A stretch of 29,091 bases of DNA, from positions 1-29,091 of the forward strand of contig JABLUY010000348.1 of assembly GCA_013306675.1 (NCBI GenBank). Direction: 5' to 3'. A program made the position numbers and the translations under genes. The notes beneath the pieces are model-generated. The model ran no database searches. It was not told where the DNA came from and saw only the letters and a program-made list of their open reading frames with translations. The stretch comes from Thraustochytrium sp. TN22 (Eukaryota; Sar; Bigyra; Thraustochytrida; Thraustochytriidae). Below, piece after piece: positions 7,756-15,094 of the stretch. The first letter of the stretch is position 1. Each line of letters starts with the position of its first letter.

Positions 7756-9038
7756 AGAGATGCGACCGAAGCAGGAATACAAAAAAAATGCGAGACAAGC
7801 AACGTCAGCGATAGGAACTCTGGCGCGAGTGAGACCTATTTTCTCTGTGACCTCGATTCTATGTCTCTTGTCTCGCCGGGTCAGCTCGGTAGCCGTGCCT
7901 GGCGGCTCGGGCTCAGGCTGACCCTGCCAGTGAGCGCCCAACGTGACCATTACTCCACGTGCAGCCGCCGGAGTGCACTGCCACTGCGGTCAACTATGGA
8001 CGTCGCGCTTATTCCACCGCGGTCACTGCACCGCCCGCACCAGGCCCAGCTAGCTACAGACCGGGCTAGCTCATAGCGTGGCGAGCCACTGCAGTACTAA
8101 TAACTGCCACCAGGATTTTTCCCCGCGCAGCTATCTTCAGACCCGCCGCGCCGGCGTGGCCGCCACTCCTGCTGGCCGCCGCAGACGTCGCCCGTGGCGT
8201 CGTCGCGTCTCCGGGTTGCGTCAGCCTGCCAGTGACCGTAAGCCGCCCCCGAGCCAGTGCCGCCCCAAGCGTTTCCGCTGGCCGCCATGGCGGCGGCGGC
8301 CTCCACCAAGGCGTCATCTCTGGCGACGTGACTTTGCCTCCCAACCAGGCTGGCGAATGCACTTGCTTGCAGCCCGGCCGGGAAATTCGCCTTGGCCACT
8401 CCATCGTTTGGCTGCGGCCGTTGGTCAAGCGCCGCATCCTGCGCCCGTCCGAGTCCGCCCGCCCGCCGGCGTCGTCCGCCCAGGGAGCCCCCACGGGTCT
8501 CGCTCCCGCGTTGGCGGCGCCTGGCCTCGCCTGGCCTCGCCGCGGCCGGCCTCGCCCCGCCTGGCCTCGCCTCCCCGGGCTTGCGTCGATCACGAGTCGC
8601 AGCCTCCTCCGAGTCCTTGCTTCCTTGCGCTCTTCCTCGATCGGGTTCTGCGCGCTCTTCAAGTTGGCAAGCCCGAGTTCTCCAGCAGCGACCAAGCGGG
8701 ATCCCAACCACGGCGCCGCTGGTGTCGAATTCGAAATTCAAATTCGAATTGGCGTGGAGCCCGAGGCGAGGGCCTCCAGACGCCCAGCCGCCCGAGCCCG
8801 CCGCCGCCGCGCGGGCGCCGCGCCGCGCGGCACGGAAGCAGGCGGCGTGGCCCGAGGCTGCTGCGCAGCTGCCCGGAGGGGTCGGGAAGCGCGCGAGGGC
8901 TGCGCTTCCCGAGCATCTAGCGTCGGCGGCGGCCCGGGCCGGCCGGCAAATACACGCGCGCGGCCGGAGAGCTGTCTGAGCGCGAGGCAAAGCAAAGCAG
9001 GTTCTGCGGCGCGCGGCAGTCTGCGCGCGGCCGAGGGC
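7756..9038. other. Intergenic region, no gene supported
   Basis: This 1.28 kb separates two rightward genes. It holds the TRM8 3' UTR, an A-run near 7783-7790, two GCTAGCT palindromes around 8048-8073, a run of CTGGCCTCGC units at about 8520-8575 and an AT-rich island at 8726-8750. Long GC-driven frames exist on both strands, but they are Pro/Arg/Ser-rich with no domain. The papain-like gene's frame stays open upstream to 8232, but the signal peptide begins at 9039. Confidence 0.55.
8726..8750. promoter_or_regulatory. AT-rich TTCGAA cluster upstream of papain-like gene
   Basis: A short AT-rich island in very GC-rich sequence, built from repeated AATTCGAA-type words (TTCGAA near 8731-8736 and 8743-8748). 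It lies about 290 bp upstream of the start codon at 9039. A regulatory role is only inferred; the spacing does not match a heat-shock element. Confidence 0.3.
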
Positions 9039-10703
9039 ATGCGTGGCGCCAAGGTCGTGACGCTGGTGCTGCTGGTGCTGCTGGCGGCGCTCGCCGCAGC
9101 GCAGGAGCAGGGGCTCCGCGCACACGGCGAGCTGGACGTCCTCCCGAATGAGCTCGAGCTCGAGCACGAGCGCGAGGACAAGGACGCCGCCGCGGAGGAG
9201 GCGAGGGAGCGACGCGACGCGGAGGCAGCGCGAGGCGTGGTGCGCGCGGCACTGGCGGCCTTCAATGAGACGCAGGCAGAGGCGGAGCTCCAGCGCAGGA
9301 GGGCGGCGGACGCACACGAGCTGCCGGCGTCGCTGGACGGCGTGACGGCGCTGGAAGACGCGCTGCAGAGCCTGGGGCTGGCGCGCGAGGAGCAGGAATC
9401 GCTGCTAGGGCCTGCCGGCGCATGGCGCCGGCAGCTGCGCGAGCACGTGGTGGCGGATAATCTGGGCTTCATCGCGCGTCACGCAGCGCGGAATGCCTCC
9501 TCGTTCACGCTGCAGGCGAACGCCTTCGTCCTGCTGGACCCCACGGAGTTTGCGCGCATTGCGCTGGGCGGCGCGCGCTCGCCCGCCGTGATGGAGGCGG
9601 AATCCGCCGCGCTCGATGAGGCCGCCGAGCCGTCGCCCAAGCTGGCGCGCCCGGAGAATGCGACCTTTGACTGGCGCGTGCACGGCGCTGTGGGCCACGT
9701 CGCGAACCAGGGCATCTGCGACAGCGCCTGGGCGCACACGGCCGCCGCGGCGGTCGAGGGCGCCATGGCCGTCTTCCACGGCGTGCTCTTCCAGCTCAGC
9801 GCGCAGCAGCTCGTGGACTGCTTCTGGCCCGAGGTCTTCGGCTGCCTCGGCGGCAGCTTCGTCAGCGCGCTCCGAGACTTTGCCGCGCACCACGACATGC
9901 TCACCGACCAGGCGCTCCCCTTTGCCGGCCACCGCCATCACGAGTGCCCGCTGCCGCGCGTTGAGGCGCTGAACGGTGTGGCGCGCGCCGCGCACAGCCC
10001 CATAGTGTACGCGGACAAGCCCGACGCGGACACCGTGGCGGCGCTCATCCGAACCCAGCCCGTGGCGGCCACGATGCAGGCCTCCAGCCGCTGCGTGCAG
10101 TTCTATGCCAGCGGCGTGCTGGACGACGCTGGCTGCGAGCCCTGGGACGCCGGCGTCGACCACGCCGTCCTCCTGGTCGGCTTCGAGAACCTCGACGACC
10201 CGGCGCGCAGCGCCTGGATTGTCAAGAACTCATGGGGCCGCGCCTGGGGCGAGGACGGCTTTATGCGCGTCAAGGTACACCAGAGCCCGCGGCCCGCCGC
10301 CTTTGGGCTCGATCGCGTGCTCGCCATGCCACGCCACGTTGCCTTCTCCGCCCGCTGCGACGCAGACGCCAAGCCCTGCGAGAAGCTCGGCGTCCGCGTC
10401 AATACCAACTCCACGGAGCCCTACGACGACGGCGCGTCGTCCTCCATGGTGCTTACGCCGGCGCGCGCCATCATTGCCGGCATCTTCGGCTGCTGGGTCC
10501 TCAGTCTCATTTGCATCCTGCAGAAAATCTGTCTCAAGGAGCTCCTCGGCAAGCGCCGGGGCCCTCGTCGCCGCCGCCGCCGCCGGTCCTCCATGCACAG
10601 CCGCCCTGACGCCCTCATGCTCCTGCTCGAGGAATCCAGCGACGACGAATGCAGCAACCTGCCCGACGAGGCTACGCGCCCGTACGAGTCCTCCTTTCTC
10701 TGA
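9039..10703 (+). CDS. Membrane-anchored papain-family pseudo-protease (Cys to Ala)
   Basis: A 554-residue type I membrane protein of peptidase family C1. Residues 1-21 form a signal peptide. An I29-like propeptide lies at about 100-175 (NLGFIARHAARN, then NAFVLLDPTEF). The papain domain spans about 209-435. The oxyanion Gln224 (NQG), His375 (DHAVLLVGF) and Asn397 (KNSWG) are present, and the disulfide cysteines of the NQGIC and VDC motifs and the GCLGG loop are kept. However, the active-site position normally written CGSCWAF reads CDSAWAH, so the nucleophile is Ala230. A single transmembrane segment (about 475-497) is followed by a poly-Arg cluster (506-516) and an acidic cytosolic tail with a leucine patch (LMLLLEESSDD). 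Without the thiol it should not cleave peptides; a binding, chaperone or decoy role is inferred. Its 3' end is 126 bp from the convergent beta-galactosidase gene. Confidence 0.93.
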   Translation: MRGAKVVTLVLLVLLAALAAAQEQGLRAHGELDVLPNELELEHEREDKDAAAEEARERRDAEAARGVVRAALAAFNETQAEAELQRRRAADAHELPASLDGVTALEDALQSLGLAREEQESLLGPAGAWRRQLREHVVADNLGFIARHAARNASSFTLQANAFVLLDPTEFARIALGGARSPAVMEAESAALDEAAEPSPKLARPENATFDWRVHGAVGHVANQGICDSAWAHTAAAAVEGAMAVFHGVLFQLSAQQLVDCFWPEVFGCLGGSFVSALRDFAAHHDMLTDQALPFAGHRHHECPLPRVEALNGVARAAHSPIVYADKPDADTVAALIRTQPVAATMQASSRCVQFYASGVLDDAGCEPWDAGVDHAVLLVGFENLDDPARSAWIVKNSWGRAWGEDGFMRVKVHQSPRPAAFGLDRVLAMPRHVAFSARCDADAKPCEKLGVRVNTNSTEPYDDGASSSMVLTPARAIIAGIFGCWVLSLICILQKICLKELLGKRRGPRRRRRRRSSMHSRPDALMLLLEESSDDECSNLPDEATRPYESSFL

Positions 10704-10829
10704 GCGAGCTGCAACTTGCCTGTGAAGCTCCCCGTGCAAGGCTCACCGCCGCCATTTGAAAGTTCAATTCCCTTTGTACATACACAAGTTTGAAGAATGA
10801 AAGGAGGGTCAGCGATCCTTGGAATGCTC
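10704..10829. other. Short convergent 3' intergenic spacer
   Basis: Only 126 bp separate the stop codons of two convergent genes, so both 3' UTRs and polyadenylation signals must be here or overlap the opposite transcript. The spacer is AT-richer than its flanks, with a GTACATACACAAG stretch. Confidence 0.6.
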
Positions 10830-13800
10830 TCACGCCTGGTCCTCGTTCAGAATGTCCACCTTGAGCCGGTACCGCCACATTGTGCCGTGCACCTTGTACT
10901 GGTCATGCGTGCGTGGCTGCCACGAGACGTCGCCACCCAGACCCATGTGCGACGTGTCCACATGGATGTGCACCGGCGACGCCAGGTCCACGCGCGGCAG
11001 TTCGCGCTGATGCCGCGCACGCGCCAGGTCTGCAACCGTGTACCGCGACACGTTGAGTTGTGCGCCGCTCATGCCGGCGGGCCGCGCGCTCACCTCCTCG
11101 CGGCCGCCCGGCAGCACCTCCTCGCGCACGGCGCCCGGGGCTGCGTGCGTCACGCGAAATCCACGCTGCGAGCCCCGGCACCGAAAGTCCGCCCACTGTA
11201 CGTCGGCGCGGCCGCCACACTCGCTCGGGTGAATGTACGGCACGTGCATCTCGTCCACCGAGGCCGTGTGCACGCCCAGCGGCGCGCCTGCCTTGCGGTC
11301 TGGGTAGCACTCGCCGGGCCCACAGCCCAGGTATGTCACCTCGTCCATGTCGCCCGGCGCCACCAGCGTCATGCCCACGCGCGGCAGCGACACGCACATG
11401 CGCAGCACCGCCGGCAGCGCACGCACCTCGCAGTCTACCAAGATCGCCTCGGGCGCGAACGAAAACACCGTCGACGTCATGAAGCGGGCGGTGCGACGCC
11501 CCACGCAGTGCGCCTCCTGAACGCGCATCCTCACGCAGGCGTCCTCGACCGCCACCTCGACGCGCAGCGGGACCGCCCGCAGGCTGTCCAGACCGGCCTT
11601 GTGCCACTGGCCCGCGTACGAGGTTGAGGACTTGGGCGCAAGCCGTCGCAGCACGACATACGGGAGCATGCTGTCCAGACCACCCAGGTCGTTGTCTGTG
11701 GGCGCGCGATAGAATGCGTGCAAGAAGCTCCCGGCCTCAAGGAGCGTCTCGCCACTCGGGTGCAGCACGCTCAGCACTCGCCCGCGCGCGCGGTCCAGCT
11801 CCACCGTGTATGCGGCGAGCCGCACCTCCAGTCGCTGGCCTTCGTCGTGGCTCGTCACATCCGGCTCGGCCCGGGCCGCGGCGCCCGGGGGCGCCAGCAG
11901 GCTCTCGAAAGGCACGCGAACTGCCGCCGCCAGCGACTTGCGCTCGCTTGCGATGACCTCCTCCGCGAAGGCCACTTCGTGCCCGCGATCGGCGTACGCA
12001 AGGTCGCGTCCCAGGCTTGCGCGTACGCGCAGTCGAAGCGGGGCTTGCTGCTGCTGCTGGTGCTGCTGCTGCTGCTGCTGCTGCAGTCCGCGCCGCACCA
12101 CCTCGGCCAGCTCGCGCTCCTCCACCGCACGTAGCTCCACGCGGCGCGGCTGGCCATCAATTGTGGACGCCTTGAGGGCGCCGCTCGCAAGCGGGTCCGG
12201 GCTGAAGACGTCGAAGACGGCCCAGGCGAACTCGAGCGCGTCCAGCGGGGGTGCGTACGCCTCCAGGTCCGCCTCCATGCTCAGGCCGGCTTCAAAGGTG
12301 ATGTGGAAGACGACCGGCTGCTGTAGCGCCTTGGCCTCGAACAGGCTCGGGTGCGGGGTGCGGTTGGGAAAGACCAGACCGTTGATGCAAAAGGTGCTGT
12401 CGCCCGAACCACTTTGCGGGCCAAAGTCGCCGCCATAGCCCCAGGCGCCGCCCAGCGAAGTCGGCTTGCTCAGGCCTTGATCCACCCAGTCCCAGATAAA
12501 GCCGCCCTGCATGCGCGGGTGATTCGCTGAGCGAAAGAGCGACCAGTAGTGGTGCAAGTTGCCGTTGCTGTTGCCCATGGCGTGAGCGTACTCGCAGAGA
12601 ATGATTGGACGTGCGCGCAGCTTGCCGCGTGCGCGCTGCGTCTCGCGCTCCACCTCAAGGAGGTGCGCCGGGCTCGCGTACATGGGGCATATTACGTCGC
12701 TCGTGTAAGGGTCCCGGCCGTCGCCCAGCAGCAGCGGTGAGTCGCCGTTCTTGATGCCGCCCTCATACTGGAGGAATCGAGTCGGGTCGACGCGACGCAC
12801 CCAGTCGGCGCAGCGCCGCGCGTTGGGGCCGCACCCGGACTCGTTGCCCAGCGACCACGCGATGATGCACGCATGGTTGCGCGCGCGCCGCACCATGGCC
12901 TGGCAGCGCGCCAGAAAGGCCGTGCGCCACGCTGGGTCGCACTGCAGCAGCGAGATGGCGGCCGCCACCGTGAACCCGTGCGTCTCCACATTCGCCTCGT
13001 CCACCACCATCAGCCCGTACTCGTCGCAGAGCTCGTACCAGCGGTGCGCGTTGGGGTAGTGGCTGCTGCGCACCGCGTTGAAGTTGAACTGCTTCATCAT
13101 GCGAATGTCGCGCACCATGAGCTCCTCGTCCACCACCTTGCCGCGCTCCGGGCTCCACTCGTGCCGGTTCACGCCGCACACCAGGAGCGGTTCCCCGTCC
13201 AAGCACACCTGGGCGGCATGAATCTTGACCGTCCGCAGGCCCACGCGCGTTGCCTCGGTCTGCACCACGCGCCGCCCACCCTTGGTCTCCTCGGTCGACT
13301 CCAGCACCAGCGTGTACAGGAACGGGTCTCGAACGCTCCAGCGTCGCGCGCCGCTTCCCAGGTCAAGGGCCAGCTCCGCCACGGGCTCCTCGCGGGCCAG
13401 AGGCTCGCGCGCGTACTCCGCCTGCGCGCGCGCTCCGGCCTCGCCGCTGGCTATCTCGCGCCCCTCCGCGTCCAGAACCCGCGCCACCAAGCGGTACTCG
13501 GTCGCCTCGGCTGCCGCGCCTGTCAGTCTCGCCTGCACCAGCACCTGGGAGCCGTCCGACTCCACCACATAGTCGGCGATGCCGCCGCTCACCGGCCGGC
13601 ACGAGAGCTCCACCTCGCGAAAGACGCCGCTCAGCCACCACTGGTCCTGGTCCTCCAGGTAGCTCCCGTCGGTCCACCGGTACACGACCAGCGCGAGCAC
13701 GTTCCCGTGCGCCATCAGACCTGCGCGCGAGATGTTCACCTCTGTCTCCGTCATGCTGTCCTGTCCGTACCCCATGCGCTCGCCGTTCACGTAAATGTCC

Positions 13801-14342
13801 ACACCGGCGCCCGCCCCGTGCAAAATGAAAAAGACCTCGCGTTCGCCCCGCTCCACGGCCTGCACCCAGGACTCCTCCAGGTCAAAGACCACCCGATACA
13901 CGCCGGTCGGGTTGTCCTTGCGCGGAACGCGCGTGCTGAACGCGTGCGGTCGCGCCCAAGGGTACTTGAAGTTGGTGTACACGGGCGGGTCATCATCGCC
14001 GGCGATCTGCCAGTGGCTCGGGATGGCTGCATCCTCCCAGGAGGCTGTCTCGCCGTCCGCCGTCAGCGCAGCCTGCGGCACGCACGAAGGGTTGCGAAAC
14101 AGCTTAAACCTGCACGCGCACGGCGACTCCGCGCGCGCGAGGAAGCGCACCCACCCCGTGTCGCCCCGCGCGCGCTTGACCGCCTCTACGGCATCCTCCG
14201 CGTCGCGCAGCAGCCTCAGCGGCGCGTGATGCTCCACCGCATTCTCGTACACCACGCGCGGATTCTCCCAGTGCTCTCCCCTCCGCTCCGTCACGCCTCG
14301 CACGGCGTTCACCGCCCTCAGGTACACGCCCTTGACGCCCAT
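10830..14342 (-). CDS. lacZ: Beta-galactosidase, LacZ-type glycoside hydrolase family 2
   Basis: A 1170-residue GH2 enzyme that hydrolyses terminal beta-D-galactosides such as lactose, slightly longer than the roughly 1020-residue bacterial LacZ. The five-domain LacZ layout is visible: jelly-roll sugar-binding domain (about 60-250), Ig-like domain (250-365), TIM barrel (about 370-670), second Ig-like domain (about 675-850) and C-terminal beta-sandwich (about 850-1165). Active-site elements are NRHEW with His394, SHYPN with His428, acid/base Glu501 in GNESG, nucleophile Glu584 in ILCEYAHAMGNS, and FIWDWVDQG. The C-terminal domain has RAPTDNDLGG and GPGECYPDRKAG. No signal peptide is seen, so it is probably cytosolic. 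A Q7-H-Q5 tract (754-766) interrupts the second Ig-like domain. The start at 14342 gives a compact N-terminus; the open frame continues upstream to 15098 as Arg/Ala-rich non-coding-like sequence. Bacterial ancestry is possible. Confidence 0.95.
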   Translation of the reverse strand: MGVKGVYLRAVNAVRGVTERRGEHWENPRVVYENAVEHHAPLRLLRDAEDAVEAVKRARGDTGWVRFLARAESPCACRFKLFRNPSCVPQAALTADGETASWEDAAIPSHWQIAGDDDPPVYTNFKYPWARPHAFSTRVPRKDNPTGVYRVVFDLEESWVQAVERGEREVFFILHGAGAGVDIYVNGERMGYGQDSMTETEVNISRAGLMAHGNVLALVVYRWTDGSYLEDQDQWWLSGVFREVELSCRPVSGGIADYVVESDGSQVLVQARLTGAAAEATEYRLVARVLDAEGREIASGEAGARAQAEYAREPLAREEPVAELALDLGSGARRWSVRDPFLYTLVLESTEETKGGRRVVQTEATRVGLRTVKIHAAQVCLDGEPLLVCGVNRHEWSPERGKVVDEELMVRDIRMMKQFNFNAVRSSHYPNAHRWYELCDEYGLMVVDEANVETHGFTVAAAISLLQCDPAWRTAFLARCQAMVRRARNHACIIAWSLGNESGCGPNARRCADWVRRVDPTRFLQYEGGIKNGDSPLLLGDGRDPYTSDVICPMYASPAHLLEVERETQRARGKLRARPIILCEYAHAMGNSNGNLHHYWSLFRSANHPRMQGGFIWDWVDQGLSKPTSLGGAWGYGGDFGPQSGSGDSTFCINGLVFPNRTPHPSLFEAKALQQPVVFHITFEAGLSMEADLEAYAPPLDALEFAWAVFDVFSPDPLASGALKASTIDGQPRRVELRAVEERELAEVVRRGLQQQQQQQHQQQQQAPLRLRVRASLGRDLAYADRGHEVAFAEEVIASERKSLAAAVRVPFESLLAPPGAAARAEPDVTSHDEGQRLEVRLAAYTVELDRARGRVLSVLHPSGETLLEAGSFLHAFYRAPTDNDLGGLDSMLPYVVLRRLAPKSSTSYAGQWHKAGLDSLRAVPLRVEVAVEDACVRMRVQEAHCVGRRTARFMTSTVFSFAPEAILVDCEVRALPAVLRMCVSLPRVGMTLVAPGDMDEVTYLGCGPGECYPDRKAGAPLGVHTASVDEMHVPYIHPSECGGRADVQWADFRCRGSQRGFRVTHAAPGAVREEVLPGGREEVSARPAGMSGAQLNVSRYTVADLARARHQRELPRVDLASPVHIHVDTSHMGLGGDVSWQPRTHDQYKVHGTMWRYRLKVDILNEDQA
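12045..12083 (-). repeat. CAG repeat encoding polyglutamine in beta-galactosidase
   Basis: Read on the minus strand this is seven CAG-type codons, one CAC and five more CAG-type codons, encoding Gln754-760, His761 and Gln762-766. Confidence 0.93.
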
Positions 14343-15094
14343 ACTGGCCACCTCCTCTTCGCGCTTGACCCCCCTCGCCTCCTGCTCGCGCTCTGCCCGC
14401 TCTGCCCGGTCCGCCGCGGTTGGCTGCTCTCCAGCTCTGCCCGCCGTCGCCGCCGCGCGTCGCGTCCCGCGCGGCGTCCTCGCTCGTCCTCGTCCTCTCG
14501 CTCGCTCGCTCGCTAGTCGTAGTCCCTGGCGCGCCTCTCCATGAACACCTCCATGTACAGCACCGCCGCGCCGGCCGCCTGAAGCCTCGCGCCGCGCCGC
14601 CTCGCGCGCGCCGCTCGGCAGGGGCGGGGCAGGGGCAGCGCCGCCGCTGCCTGCCTGGCCTGCCGCGCGCCGTCGCCGCGCGCGCGCCCGCGTTCGGGGT
14701 CTGCCCGAGCCGAGGCGCGCCGGGACGGGACGAGACGGTCGAGACTCGGGGCGCGCCGGGTCCCGGGACGCGGGCGCCGGGCCGCTCGCGAGCGCCGTGC
14801 TGGGCTCTGCGCGGCGGCCTCGCGCTCGCTCGTCTCGCCGGTCTGCCGCTCCCCGGGCGCCGCTGGCGAGCTCGCCGGCCTGGCTGGCGGACAACTCGCG
14901 AGGCGGGTTTGCGCCAAGGTTGCGGATTTGGTGAGGCTCGCGATGATACGCTCCTCGACCACGACCACTTGATGGACAACGACAACGGTCGGGACTTGAG
15001 GACGTCGTCACGAGCTCATGTGCGTCGAGGTCGTAGGAGCATCGTACATCGTTCGTGGATTCCAAGAACAAGGATTGGCAGAGGCGAACGCCGC
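14343..15094. other. Promoter of beta-galactosidase gene and 3' flank of SNM1 gene
   Basis: This 750 bp lies between two leftward genes. It should hold the SNM1 terminator at its right end and the beta-galactosidase promoter and 5' UTR at its left. It has a CTCG run at about 14500-14514 and GGGGCGGGGC-like boxes near 14620-14640. The in-frame extension of the lacZ-type gene through here is Arg/Ala/Gly-rich and lacks any targeting signal, so I treat it as non-coding. Confidence 0.5.

Noticed and set aside
6364-7950. 528-codon leftward frame opposite TRM8
   Set aside because: It mirrors a gene with all TRM8 motifs and has no domain of its own.
8726-8750. Heat-shock element
   Set aside because: GAA and TTC words are present, but their spacing is 3-4 bp rather than the required 5-bp alternation.
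9714-9728. Cys226 as an alternative catalytic nucleophile in the papain-like protein
   Set aside because: Cys226 aligns with the structural disulfide cysteine of NQGxC and pairs with the conserved VDC cysteine; it is four residues before the active-site position.
12873-14516. 547-codon rightward frame opposite beta-galactosidase
   Set aside because: It is antisense to the GH2 catalytic and sugar-binding domains; its His/Arg/Val-rich composition is an artefact of codon bias.
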